Origin: JALOLV01 sp046295175
Lineage (GTDB): Bacteria; Bacteroidota; Bacteroidia; Cytophagales; Spirosomataceae
NCBI GenBank assembly: GCA_046295175.1
Contig: JBKBNY010000003.1
Span: 62,001-126,000 of the forward strand
Direction: 5' to 3'
DNA: 64,000 nucleotides
This document shows, in pieces, positions 34,930 through 44,424 of this stretch. Under the pieces are notes generated by a model. The model was given only the letters and a program-made list of their open reading frames with translations, was not told the DNA's origin and made no database searches. The translations under genes and the position numbers were made by a program. Positions within the stretch are counted from its first letter, which is position 1. Each line of letters opens with the position of its first letter.

Positions 34930-36714
34930 TTATTTGGCTGCTTTTTTCTTCTCAGCCGACTCCATTTGCTCTTTCAAAGCCGAAAGTGCATCAAGGTCGC
35001 CCAATGTAGATTTTTCAGCGTCGTTGTTTGAAGTCGTAGCCGCCTTTTCTTTCTTAGGTTTAGCTTCTTTTTTAGGTTCTTCAACAACTACTTCGTAAGT
35101 TTTGCTATGCGAAAGAACGATTTTCTTCTCGTCTTTGTGGAACTCCAATACTTGGAATGTAAGTTTCTCGCCAGCTTCAGCTACAGTACCATCTTCTTTA
35201 ACAAGGTGTTTCAATGCAGCGTAACCTTCGATACCATAAGGTAGCTCAAGTGTAGCTTGTTTGTCGTTCTTGCTGATGATTGTACTTTCGTGATTTGAAC
35301 CTACTGTAAATACTGTCTCGAATGTATCCCAAGGGTTTTCTTCGAGGTGTTTGTGGCTAAGGGCCAAACGGCGGTTTTCGCCATCTAATTCAAGAACAAC
35401 AACTTCGAGAGGCTCGCCAACTTTAACGAAATCTGAAGGGTGTTTGATTTTCTTAGTCCAAGAAAGGTCAGATACGTGTACAAGACCGTCGATTCCTTCT
35501 TCAAGCTCAAGGAAGATACCGAAGTTTGTCATGTTACGAACTGTACCAGTATGTTTTGTACCTACGGCGTATTTGCTCAATAAGTCTTGTTTTGTCCAAG
35601 GGTCTTCGGTCATTTGTTTGATACCCAAAGACATCTTACGCTCTTCGCGGTCAAGAGTCAATACAACTGCTTCGATTTCGTCACCGATTTTCAAGAAATC
35701 AGATGGGTTACGAAGGTGTTGTGACCATGACATTTCAGAAACGTGGATAAGACCTTCAACGCCCGGACGCAATTCTAAGAACGCACCGTAATCGGCGATG
35801 TTTACAATCTTACCTTTAACTTTAGAACCTACTTCAAGTTCGGCAGCAAGAGAATCCCAAGGATGAGCTTCTAATTGCTTCATACCCAATGAGATACGTT
35901 TCTTATCTTCATCGAAATCAAGAACAACAACTTTGATGCGTTGGTCAAGTTTAAGGATTTCGTTTGGATGATTAACACGACCCCATGAGATGTCGGTGAT
36001 ATGCAATAGACCATCAACACCACCCAAGTCGATGAATACACCGAAGTTTGTGATATTTTTAACAACACCTTCCAATACTTGGCCTTTCTCAAGGTTAGTA
36101 AGGATTTGCTGACGTTGTGTTTCGAGGTCTTTCTCAATCAATACTTTGTGTGATACGACAACGTTATCATTTGTATGGTTGATTTTAACAACCTTAACCT
36201 CCATACGCTTGTTAACGAAGATATCGAAATCACGGATTGGCTTAACGTCGATTTGTGAACCTGGCAAGAAGGCCTCAATACCGAAGATGTCAACGATAAG
36301 ACCACCTTTTGTGCGACGCTTAACAAATGCATCAACGATTGCATCTTCTTCAAGAGATTTCTCGATGTTGTTCCAAGCTGTAAGGATACGAGCTTTTTTA
36401 CGAGAGATAACCAATTGACCAAGAGCATCTTCTTGTTTTTCGATGAATACATCAACTACATCACCTACTTTCAAATCTGGTAAATCACGGAATTCTGAAG
36501 TTGGAACTAAACCATCAGATTTGAAACCGATGTTCAATAAAACTTCGCGGTCTGTGATACCTACAACCGTAGCTTTTACTACGTCTTTTTCTTCTACTTT
36601 TGTTAGCGTTTCGCTATAAAGGTTTTCTAATTCTGCTCTCTCAGCAGCCGTATAACCTCCACCGATACCTCTTTTTGAGACTTTGTCCCAGTCAAATTCT
36701 GGTAAGTTTGCCAT
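34930..36714 (-). CDS. rpsA: 30S ribosomal protein S1
   Basis: This 594-residue protein has six S1 (OB-fold) domains, recognisable by repeated segments: VKATVVGITDREVLLNIG (1), VDAFVKRRTKGGLIVDI (2), LEGVVKNITNFGVFIDLGG (3), VKGKIVNIADYGAFLEL (4), HTGTVRNMTNFGIFLELEEG (5) and a diverged sixth near residue 480. A lysine/alanine-rich tail follows. S1 binds mRNA on the 30S subunit and aids initiation on leaders with weak Shine-Dalgarno sequence. A TAATTTTG box is found 83 bases upstream. Confidence 0.97.
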   Translation of the reverse strand: MANLPEFDWDKVSKRGIGGGYTAAERAELENLYSETLTKVEEKDVVKATVVGITDREVLLNIGFKSDGLVPTSEFRDLPDLKVGDVVDVFIEKQEDALGQLVISRKKARILTAWNNIEKSLEEDAIVDAFVKRRTKGGLIVDIFGIEAFLPGSQIDVKPIRDFDIFVNKRMEVKVVKINHTNDNVVVSHKVLIEKDLETQRQQILTNLEKGQVLEGVVKNITNFGVFIDLGGVDGLLHITDISWGRVNHPNEILKLDQRIKVVVLDFDEDKKRISLGMKQLEAHPWDSLAAELEVGSKVKGKIVNIADYGAFLELRPGVEGLIHVSEMSWSQHLRNPSDFLKIGDEIEAVVLTLDREERKMSLGIKQMTEDPWTKQDLLSKYAVGTKHTGTVRNMTNFGIFLELEEGIDGLVHVSDLSWTKKIKHPSDFVKVGEPLEVVVLELDGENRRLALSHKHLEENPWDTFETVFTVGSNHESTIISKNDKQATLELPYGIEGYAALKHLVKEDGTVAEAGEKLTFQVLEFHKDEKKIVLSHSKTYEVVVEEPKKEAKPKKEKAATTSNNDAEKSTLGDLDALSALKEQMESAEKKKAAK

Positions 36715-37069
36715 AAATAATTGAAAATCAGTCCTTTGTTACATCAGCCCGTCGGACGAGGTCGAACTGAAATTTAGTTTGTAATAATTCGGGGTGCAAA
36801 ATTAAGAATAATATTTTATTTGTAGAAGAATGTAGCTAAATATTTTATTTTGAGGTAGTTAGCACTCAATATTTGTACAGATTCAAAGGATTACTGCAAT
36901 GCCAAAATGAGCAAAAAAGTTACTCATTGAATGCCAAAATGTCTTCACTTATTGCCCAAAATTCACTCAAATCTGCCAATTTTTCCGAAAATTGTTATCC
37001 TGCATACATTTTGATGATTATTACTTGACCTCGGGATAGACAAACTCCCCTCTGGGGTTGGGGGCTTTT
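36715..37069. other. Divergent intergenic region between rpsA and clpB
   Basis: This 355-base region must hold both promoters. On the rpsA side, TAATTTTG (minus strand, 36797-36804) fits the -7 consensus. On the clpB side, TACATTTTG at about 37004 is one base too long for it. A CCCC/GGGG hairpin (37047-37057) lies just before the clpB start. I see no CIRCE-like operator. Confidence 0.45.
36797..36804 (-). promoter_or_regulatory. Candidate -7 promoter box for rpsA
   Basis: On the minus strand TAATTTTG is identical to the boxes before clpS and ftsK. It leaves a leader of about 75 bases in the rpsA mRNA, long enough for S1 autoregulation, though no specific structure is claimed. Confidence 0.4.
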
Positions 37070-39682
37070 ATGAATTTCAATCAATATACTATCAAAACAC
37101 AGGAGATTATCCAGCAAGCTGCGATGATTGCTCAGGGAAACCAACAGCAAGCCATCGAAACTGGACATATCTTAAAGGCCATGCTCGAAGAAGACCCAAA
37201 CACAACTGGGTTTATTGCTAAGAAACAAAATGTTAAAATTGAATCGCTAAATCCGAAACTTGAAAGTATCGTTAATGGTTATCCGAGAGTAAGTACCGTT
37301 GGGCAACAACAGGTTTATCTCGGCAATGACCTAAACACAGCATTTACAAAAGCTCAAGGGTATTTGAAAGAATTTGGAGACGAGTTTGTGAGTGTCGAAC
37401 TACTCTTTTTGGCTTTGCTATCGGGCAACGACTCGGTAGGTAAAATACTCAAAGAAGTAGGTTTTAGAGAGAGTGATGTAAAGAATGCTATTAAAGAATT
37501 AAGAGGAAAGAATAATCCAGTGAAAGACCAAAACGCAGAAGCTAAATACCGCTCATTGGAGCGTTACAGCAAAAATCTAAACGAATTGGCTCAAAAGGGC
37601 AAAATCGACCCAGTGATTGGTCGAGACGAAGAAATCCGTCGTGTTTTGCAGATTTTGAGTCGCCGCACAAAAAACAACCCAATGCTCATTGGCGAACCCG
37701 GTGTTGGTAAAACTGCCATCGTAGAAGGGTTGGCACAGAGAATTGTTCAAGGGGATGTACCCGAAAACCTCAAAACCAAAATAATCGTATCGCTCGATAT
37801 GGGTCTTTTGGTGGCGGGTGCAAAATATAAAGGTGAATTTGAAGAACGTCTAAAGGCCGTAATCAAAGAAGTACAAGATTCGGATGGCGAGATAATTCTA
37901 TTCATCGACGAGATTCATACACTTATCGGAGCAGGTGCTGGGGGCGAGGGAGCGATGGATGCTGCCAATTTATTGAAACCTGCCCTTGCCCGCGGCGAGC
38001 TTCATACAATCGGAGCCACAACTCTGAAAGAGTACCAAAAATACATCGAAAAAGATAAAGCCCTCGAACGTCGTTTTCAAACTGTTACGGTCGATGAGCC
38101 AGACGTTACCGATGCCATCTCGATTTTACGTGGTATCAAAGATAAATACGAATTGCACCACGGCGTGCGTATCCAAGACGATGCCGTTATTGCAGCAGTA
38201 GAGTTATCGAATCGGTATATTTCGGATAGATTTTTGCCCGATAAAGCGATTGACTTGATGGACGAAGCCGCTTCTAAATTGCGTTTAGAGATGGATTCGG
38301 TTCCGGAAGAATTAGACGAATTGAACCGCCGAATCATGCAACTTGAGATTGAAAGAGAGGCGATTCGTCGGGAGAATAATAAAGATAAAGAATCTGTATT
38401 GAATAAAGAATTGGCTGATTTGGGCGAACAACGCAACGAACTCAAAGCCAAGTGGGAAAACGAAAAAGGAGTAATAAATGAGATTAGAGCAGAGAAAGAG
38501 AAAATCGACCGCTACAAACTCGAAGCAGAACAAGCCGAAAGGAGTGGCGATTACGGACGGGTTGCCGAGCTTCGCTACGGGCTTATTCCTGAAAGCGAAA
38601 AGAAATTGGCGGAGTTTGCAGAGAAATCGAGCCAATCGCTGATAAATGAAGAAGTAACCGCCGAAAATATTGCGGATATTGTGGCTCGCTGGACGGGTAT
38701 TCCGTTATCAAAAATGTTGCAATCGGAGCGTGAAAAACTATTGCATCTCGAAGAAGAATTGCACAAACGTGTTGTGGGGCAAGAAGAAGCCATCGAGGCG
38801 ATTTCGGACGCTGTTAGACGCTCTCGTGCGGGTATGCAAGACCCCAAACGCCCGATTGGTAGTTTCTTGTTTTTGGGTACAACGGGGGTAGGTAAGACCG
38901 AATTGGCAAAAGCACTGGCCGATTATTTGTTCAATGACGAAAACGCCCTTGTCAGAATCGACATGAGTGAATACCAAGAACGCCATTCGGTTAGCCGTTT
39001 GGTGGGAGCACCTCCGGGATACGTTGGCTATGATGAAGGTGGACAATTGACCGAGGCAATTCGTCGTAAACCGTATTCGGTTGTTTTATTAGACGAAATC
39101 GAAAAAGCCCACCCCGATGTTTGGAATACGCTTTTGCAGGTGCTTGACGAAGGTCGATTGACCGATAACAAAGGTCGAGTTGCCAACTTCAAAAATACCA
39201 TCGTAATCATGACCTCAAATATCGGTAGCGATATTATTATGCAGCGATTTATGGAGGCTGAAAAATGGAATAAAGACGAGGTTGTCGAAAACACCAAAAG
39301 TGAGTTGATAGAATTGCTCAAATCGTATGTAAGACCTGAATTCTTGAATAGAATTGATGAAATTGTGATGTTTCAGCCGCTTACAAAACGTAATATCAGA
39401 GGAATCGTCAATATCCAATTCAAGCAAATTCAAGAACGTTTGGCCGAGCAAAACATTCATCTCGATGCTACACCAGAGGCTTTAGATAAGATTGGTTTTG
39501 AAGGTTTTGACCCTGCTTTTGGAGCAAGACCACTCAAACGAGCCATGCAAAAGATGATTTTGAACGAACTCTCAAAACAGATTTTGGCTGGATATGTAAA
39601 ACCTGATTCGGTTGTACTGATGGATGTAGATGCCGACGGAGCGATTTACTTTAAGAATGTCGATGTAAGTGTAGAAGTTTAA
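37070..39682 (+). CDS. clpB: ATP-dependent disaggregase ClpB
   Basis: ClpB (870 residues from the ATG at 37070, chosen because family members begin MNFN-x-T) rescues aggregated proteins with DnaK. It has the N-terminal double Clp repeat, a first AAA+ domain with Walker A GEPGVGKT, a long coiled-coil middle domain (about residues 400-530), and a second AAA+ domain with GTTGVGKT and the pore motif GAPPGYVGYDEGG. An in-frame TTG four codons earlier is less likely. Confidence 0.97.
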   Translation: MNFNQYTIKTQEIIQQAAMIAQGNQQQAIETGHILKAMLEEDPNTTGFIAKKQNVKIESLNPKLESIVNGYPRVSTVGQQQVYLGNDLNTAFTKAQGYLKEFGDEFVSVELLFLALLSGNDSVGKILKEVGFRESDVKNAIKELRGKNNPVKDQNAEAKYRSLERYSKNLNELAQKGKIDPVIGRDEEIRRVLQILSRRTKNNPMLIGEPGVGKTAIVEGLAQRIVQGDVPENLKTKIIVSLDMGLLVAGAKYKGEFEERLKAVIKEVQDSDGEIILFIDEIHTLIGAGAGGEGAMDAANLLKPALARGELHTIGATTLKEYQKYIEKDKALERRFQTVTVDEPDVTDAISILRGIKDKYELHHGVRIQDDAVIAAVELSNRYISDRFLPDKAIDLMDEAASKLRLEMDSVPEELDELNRRIMQLEIEREAIRRENNKDKESVLNKELADLGEQRNELKAKWENEKGVINEIRAEKEKIDRYKLEAEQAERSGDYGRVAELRYGLIPESEKKLAEFAEKSSQSLINEEVTAENIADIVARWTGIPLSKMLQSEREKLLHLEEELHKRVVGQEEAIEAISDAVRRSRAGMQDPKRPIGSFLFLGTTGVGKTELAKALADYLFNDENALVRIDMSEYQERHSVSRLVGAPPGYVGYDEGGQLTEAIRRKPYSVVLLDEIEKAHPDVWNTLLQVLDEGRLTDNKGRVANFKNTIVIMTSNIGSDIIMQRFMEAEKWNKDEVVENTKSELIELLKSYVRPEFLNRIDEIVMFQPLTKRNIRGIVNIQFKQIQERLAEQNIHLDATPEALDKIGFEGFDPAFGARPLKRAMQKMILNELSKQILAGYVKPDSVVLMDVDADGAIYFKNVDVSVEV

Positions 39683-39686
39683 ATTT

Positions 39687-39715
39687 AAGGCGGAACCAGA
39701 AGTTCCGCCTTTTTT
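39687..39715 (+). terminator. clpB: Intrinsic terminator of clpB
   Basis: AAGGCGGAAC and its complement GTTCCGCCTT enclose a five-base loop and are followed by a run of Ts, starting 4 bases after the stop codon. Confidence 0.95.
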
Positions 39716-40107
39716 ATTCGCTTTTCAATTGCCAAGTAGGGCAGATGAAGCAACTTTGATAGTTTAGAATTTTTATCCTTTGCAAGTCAATTGCTCATAT
39801 TATGTATTGTTAAATAGCTTAGCTGAAAACAAGGGATATAATCCGTGGCACGGCTCGAAACTTTAACATTGAAAATTGGGCTATTAGGGTTTAGCCGTGT
39901 CACGGTTTTTTAGGAAAGTTATTTCAAATACTATAAAATTTGATGAATTTCATGTGTGAATAGGCTAAAGTTTCAATTTTGAATTTTTTGGATTATTTTT
40001 AGTTGAATAATAACAGTGTAAAATTTATTGATTTTGAAATAACTTGTGCGAATAAGAGGGGAAGAGCCTGAGGCACAGTCCAATGGAATTTATCTCAATA
40101 TCTGTAA
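39716..40107. other. Gene-free region between clpB and AraC-type regulator
   Basis: This region of about 390 bases holds the second CCGTGGCAC-family repeat (39843-39905). The remainder is AT-rich with no open frame I can support; it should include the promoter of the AraC-type regulator. Confidence 0.45.
39843..39905. repeat. CCGTGGCAC/GTGTCACGG inverted repeat, copy 2
   Basis: Arms CCGTGGCACGGCT and AGCCGTGTCACGG, with one G-T wobble, enclose about 37 bases. The half-sites match those at 5710-5735, where the loop is only four bases, so the family tolerates inserts between its arms. Confidence 0.65.
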
Positions 40108-41028
40108 ATGCTGATTTATTGGCAAAATTATACAAAACCTTTCACCAATTATTTCAAAAAAGTGTTTGATATAAGAGAGAAATACCTCGAAAGTTTAAAC
40201 AGGGCAATCCTGTATATTGAAGACAATCTTGATAAGAAAATTCTTTTAACTGACATTGCTCGCGAGGCTTTGGTTTCGGAGTTTCACTTTCATCGAATCT
40301 TCAAATCATTGATTGGCGAGACCGTTAAGGAATTTGTAATTCGACTCAAAATTGAGCGAGCAGCCATTCGTCTAAAACATAGTAACGATGAAATCGGACA
40401 GATTGCGGTTGAGAATGGTTACGAAAACCACGAGTCATTTACCCGTGCATTCAGAAAATATTATAATCTAACACCGCAAGAGTACCGAATTGGTGTCAAA
40501 AAAATCCTTACAAAAAAGCAAATAGAATATCGTTCTGCAGCTACAAACCTCACTACTTTACAGATTGAAGAGCCAATCATTCGCTCAATACCAGATGTGC
40601 ATTTGGCCTTCATCAGACACACCGGTTCTTATGATAAAGTGGCGAATTCGTTTCAAAGGCTTATGTTTTGGGCGGCTTCTAACCTTATTTTGAAATTAAA
40701 ACCTACCACTCTGGGTATTCTACACGATGACCCTGACTTAACCGACGAAGATAAAATACGCTTTGATGCTTGTGTTATCATCAATCAAAAAATAAATCCT
40801 AAAGGTGAGATTGGCTATAAACTCATCGAGGGTGGCAAGTTTGCGGTTTTTAGGTATAAAGGAGCGTACGAGAATTTTTATACTGTTTACGATTACATCT
40901 ACAATGTTTGTCTTTTTGAGAAGGGTTGGGAATTGTCCGACAAACCTGCACTTGAATGGTATATCAAATCTCCTCCTTTTTATAAACCCGAAAACTATGT
41001 AACAGATTTTTACGTCCCTATCAAATAG
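40108..41028 (+). CDS. AraC-family regulator with GyrI-like effector domain
   Basis: This 306-residue protein has an AraC helix-turn-helix pair in its first half (LTDIAREALVSEFHFHRIFKSLIG, then IGQIAVENGYENHESFTRAFRKYYNLTPQEYR) and a GyrI/SOUL-like small-molecule-binding domain after residue 150. The order (HTH first, GyrI second) is that of Rob-like and many drug-sensing regulators. The start is uncertain: about 25 residues lie before the usual REKYLESLNRA beginning. It precedes an SRPBCC protein by 71 bases on the same strand. Confidence 0.88.
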   Translation: MLIYWQNYTKPFTNYFKKVFDIREKYLESLNRAILYIEDNLDKKILLTDIAREALVSEFHFHRIFKSLIGETVKEFVIRLKIERAAIRLKHSNDEIGQIAVENGYENHESFTRAFRKYYNLTPQEYRIGVKKILTKKQIEYRSAATNLTTLQIEEPIIRSIPDVHLAFIRHTGSYDKVANSFQRLMFWAASNLILKLKPTTLGILHDDPDLTDEDKIRFDACVIINQKINPKGEIGYKLIEGGKFAVFRYKGAYENFYTVYDYIYNVCLFEKGWELSDKPALEWYIKSPPFYKPENYVTDFYVPIK

Positions 41029-41099
41029 CAAGAAAGGTCAAATACTCGAATGTAACGGTGAATATTTTTGCAAAGTCATTTTATAAATCATCAACCAAA

Positions 41100-41591
41100 A
41101 TGAAGAAAATAATGATTATTGCAATCGTTTCTGTATTAGGTGTTTTTGTGCTTACCTACGTTGCAGGGCTTTTTCTGCCAAAGCAACGTGAATTTGTAAA
41201 GCAGGCTGAATTAAATAGTCTGCCCAAAAAAGTCTTTCAAATTGTAGCCGATTTTGAAAATCAAGCCGAATGGCGTGGCGATGTAGAATCCATCAAGGTT
41301 ATCAACGAAATTACTTGGACAGAAATACCCAAAAAGGGAACGCCGATGACGTTCAGAATCAAGAAAAAGATTGAAAACCAATTGTTTGAGATTGAAATCA
41401 TCGAACCCAAAAACTTTAATGGGTATTGGGTTGGTACTTTCGAAAAATTACCCAAAGGCACAAAGGTTGTTTTCAAAGAAGTGATAATTATCGAAAATCC
41501 TTTGGCGAGGGTACTGAGTGCTGTCTTTATTGACCTCGATAAGGTTATGGAAACATACCTAATAAATTTAAAATCGAAGTTAGGTGAATGA
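41100..41591 (+). CDS. SRPBCC-family protein with an N-terminal membrane anchor
   Basis: From the ATG at 41100 the protein has 163 residues: a single hydrophobic helix (MKKIMIIAIVSVLGVFVLTYVAGLFL), then a START/Bet v1-like fold (VFQIVADFENQAEWRGDVESIKV, FRIKKKIENQLFEIEII, FNGYWVGTFEKLPKGTKVVF). Such domains bind hydrophobic ligands. A GTG start 14 codons earlier is in frame but less likely. It probably shares a transcript with the AraC/GyrI regulator. Confidence 0.75.
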   Translation: MKKIMIIAIVSVLGVFVLTYVAGLFLPKQREFVKQAELNSLPKKVFQIVADFENQAEWRGDVESIKVINEITWTEIPKKGTPMTFRIKKKIENQLFEIEIIEPKNFNGYWVGTFEKLPKGTKVVFKEVIIIENPLARVLSAVFIDLDKVMETYLINLKSKLGE

Positions 41592-41691
41592 CTGGTTTGG
41601 GGAGGTTGACTTCAATCTCCCAAATCATTTTCTCATTCAATTCAAACGTAAAATAGATATTGGAAATCTGGCTTGGCTAAGATATTAATTG

Positions 41692-42171
41692 CTAATTTCT
41701 ACCACAGCATTTTTTGAATTTTTTGCCACTTCCGCAAGCACATAAATCATTTCGGTTTTGGGTTTGATTCGCTACGGATTTTGAACCGTTGACTCCACTC
41801 AAATAAAACCATTTTTCGTTTTCTTTAATAAATGTAGATTTTTCGTGGTGGATTTGTTGTTTTTTGGTTTCGTCGAGAAAATAGGCTTTAAATTCTACTT
41901 CGCCGTCGTTATCGTCCAAACGTCCTTTTTTTGTGTTAATGACTTCTAATTTTTGCCACTCATTAGCCACTGCCCAAGCCCTAATATCGGCTTCGTCAAA
42001 GTTTTTCCGTTGACTCAAGTGAGTTGTTTTTACCAAATATTCGACATCAACTACGACGTATGCTGAGTACCTCGAACGCATGAGTTCTTCGGCTGTCTGA
42101 GCAGTTATATCGCCTTTGATAATTGGTTCGCAGCAGTTACCAAATGGCCTTAAATCGCCACAATAACACAT
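41692..42171 (-). CDS. YchJ-family protein with SEC-C motif
   Basis: This 159-residue protein has a partial metal-binding motif at the start (MCYCGDLRPFGNCCEP), the YchJ middle domain (LMRSRYSAYVVVDVEYLVKTTH, an NTF2-like fold), and a complete SEC-C zinc motif at the end (NDLCACGSGKKFKKCCGRN). The exact function is not established; SEC-C binds zinc and is also found in SecA. Confidence 0.88.
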   Translation of the reverse strand: MCYCGDLRPFGNCCEPIIKGDITAQTAEELMRSRYSAYVVVDVEYLVKTTHLSQRKNFDEADIRAWAVANEWQKLEVINTKKGRLDDNDGEVEFKAYFLDETKKQQIHHEKSTFIKENEKWFYLSGVNGSKSVANQTQNRNDLCACGSGKKFKKCCGRN

Positions 42172-42234
42172 AATTATAGTTGCTTATTGATTTTATCGAA
42201 AATATGTTACGGAGCGACAAATTAAGTCAATAAA

Positions 42235-44379
42235 TCAATTGAAAAATACTTCATCAACAAAAAACCACCCTTTTTGCCCTTTGCCGGGATGCCAAGCCGG
42301 AAGTTTAGAGACGGGTTTAATAACCAATTTTACGAATTTATACGAACCTTGCTTAAATGGAATTTGTAATCCTATATTGGCGTTACCATCCGTTTTATTG
42401 GGTTGTTGAGGAACAATTTTTTTGATTACTTTTAAATCATTTTTGTTGTTACCAGCCCATACCTCCACTACAGTTGGCGGCATAATATACGAATCAATCT
42501 TTTGTAAATAACTGATTGTAAGGTCTTTGATAGGTTGGGTTTTCTTGAATTCAAATAATCCAACAAACTCTTTGTCTCGGTAACCCAGCCATTCTTTATC
42601 ACCGAAATTATCGGTAGCCCCTTTTTTCAAATCCTTCAAGGTTGTGCCTCCTTTACCCATATATTTTGGGTCGGGAGTATTAATTAAATAAACGCTGTCG
42701 GGTACAAAACTCGACCTGAAAAAACTGTACTCAACTTTATTGCTGGCATACCAATTCTCTTTGGTTGCAATGGCCTTAAACTTAGTGTAAGAATCGATTA
42801 CAATGGGTTTATCGTAAATATTTTGAGTTGTAGAATCAGGGTCTGTCCCATCAAGTGTGTAGCGAATCTTAACGTTTTTGAGCGTATGCTTTAGCGTAAT
42901 GGGTGTGTTAGATTTGATAATAAAATCTTCATTGACCAAAATCGGAGGATTGAGTTGCAGAATCTCGTTTGGATTGTCGATTTTTCCCTGTTCAAATTTG
43001 AGTTTTGGATATTTCTTTGACAATTCGCCCACAGCCGATTCGTTAATGGTGGTATTCCATACAAAAACTTCTTTTAGCTTGGGTAAATCAAGTATTTTTT
43101 GAATATTCTCTTTAGAAACTTTAGTACCAGCCAATGCAACTGACTCTAAATTTGTGCATTTTTTAAGCTGTTCTAATGATTTTCCAGTAATATCCGTTTG
43201 GTTCAAAATTAGTTTTTCAAGATTCGTAAAATTGGCAATTAATGCTAAGTCTTCATCTTTTACTGGCATCTTCGATAGATTGAGAATTACCAATTGCTCA
43301 CCCACTTTTGAGAGATTTTCTAATGCTTTTCGGTCAAATTTCTTACTCACAAAAAAGTCGGCCTGTAAAGCAGGTGAACCAGTTGCCAACGGAAAAACCG
43401 AGCAAAAAGGTGTATTTACAGCGGCTAAATCCGACTCCGAGGGCATCGAAAAAGCATAAACTTTAGTTTCTTTTTCGGCAGTTTTAGTACCAATAAGTTT
43501 TGTGGCTATCTTCTTGGTTTCTGAGGTTGCCACATAGCTTTTATACGTTTTCTTAACATCAGCACCTTCGCTAATCCAGGCGGTCAAAAGGGCAATTTCA
43601 TCGGTGGTGAGTTGCGGTTTTCCTTTTGGGGGCATGTGTTCTTTATGCTCCAATGGCAGGTTTGCCCTTTGAATGATGTGGCTATTGAGTGCATCACCCG
43701 CTTTCCAAATCAAGCCGTTTTTACCACCTTTCATGATTTTCTCAATACTACTCATATTGAGCTGCCCTTTGGTTTTTTCATCATTGTGGCATGCCACACA
43801 TTTGGCTTCGAGAATCGGGTAAATGGCAACCTCATACATGGGTGCATTCTCCGAAAATTTGGGAGATTTTTCATTTTCTTGAAACGCCTCGAATAAATAA
43901 TTTTCGCCATGAGTGATTCCTGCCCCGAAGTGTCCTGCCAAAACCATGATTACCAATAAAGCCCAGTTAGAATAGGTTTTAACGGCGATTTTATCATCAA
44001 AAATTACTGCAACGTACGCCACAAAACTTACGGCAACACCACTAAATTTATGAAACTGTATAAGTGAGTCATCATAACCACCTTCTCTCGAAAGCAAGAA
44101 ACCCATCAAGGCTGTCAAAGCTGCCGAAAGTGCGGTTAGGGTCAATAAAAGCGTTCGGATAAATTCGTAACTCTTGGTATCTATCTCGTTTTTTAAGAAT
44201 GAAAAAATCACCAAAATCACTACAAAACCGATTGGTAAGTGTAATAGTAATGGGTGCATTCGCCCAAGCGGACTCATCCAAAGTGGCAGGGTCACTTGTT
44301 GTTCAAACAGCAAAAAGAATAATAAAAGGATATTAAGACTGAGTAATAAATATGACGAAATCTTATAGAAACGGGTCAT
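42235..44379 (-). CDS. Membrane c-type cytochrome protein with LRR and chitobiase-like C-terminal domains
   Basis: This 714-residue protein starts with about five membrane segments (residues 10-155, resembling DUF2231), then a planctomycete-type cytochrome c domain with the haem motif CVACH at Cys194-Cys197-His198. After it comes a short leucine-rich section (about 350-470: LVILNLSKMPVKDEDLALIA), a chitobiase/beta-hexosaminidase C-terminal type beta domain (VKIRYTLDGTDPDS) and a discoidin-like tail. It is the third gene of the operon with DUF1501 and DUF1553 proteins. Confidence 0.82.
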   Translation of the reverse strand: MTRFYKISSYLLLSLNILLLFFLLFEQQVTLPLWMSPLGRMHPLLLHLPIGFVVILVIFSFLKNEIDTKSYEFIRTLLLTLTALSAALTALMGFLLSREGGYDDSLIQFHKFSGVAVSFVAYVAVIFDDKIAVKTYSNWALLVIMVLAGHFGAGITHGENYLFEAFQENEKSPKFSENAPMYEVAIYPILEAKCVACHNDEKTKGQLNMSSIEKIMKGGKNGLIWKAGDALNSHIIQRANLPLEHKEHMPPKGKPQLTTDEIALLTAWISEGADVKKTYKSYVATSETKKIATKLIGTKTAEKETKVYAFSMPSESDLAAVNTPFCSVFPLATGSPALQADFFVSKKFDRKALENLSKVGEQLVILNLSKMPVKDEDLALIANFTNLEKLILNQTDITGKSLEQLKKCTNLESVALAGTKVSKENIQKILDLPKLKEVFVWNTTINESAVGELSKKYPKLKFEQGKIDNPNEILQLNPPILVNEDFIIKSNTPITLKHTLKNVKIRYTLDGTDPDSTTQNIYDKPIVIDSYTKFKAIATKENWYASNKVEYSFFRSSFVPDSVYLINTPDPKYMGKGGTTLKDLKKGATDNFGDKEWLGYRDKEFVGLFEFKKTQPIKDLTISYLQKIDSYIMPPTVVEVWAGNNKNDLKVIKKIVPQQPNKTDGNANIGLQIPFKQGSYKFVKLVIKPVSKLPAWHPGKGQKGWFFVDEVFFN

Positions 44380-44424
44380 TTAGTGATGAATTAAACGTTT
44401 TTTGCTCCCAACAGGGTCAAGTTT

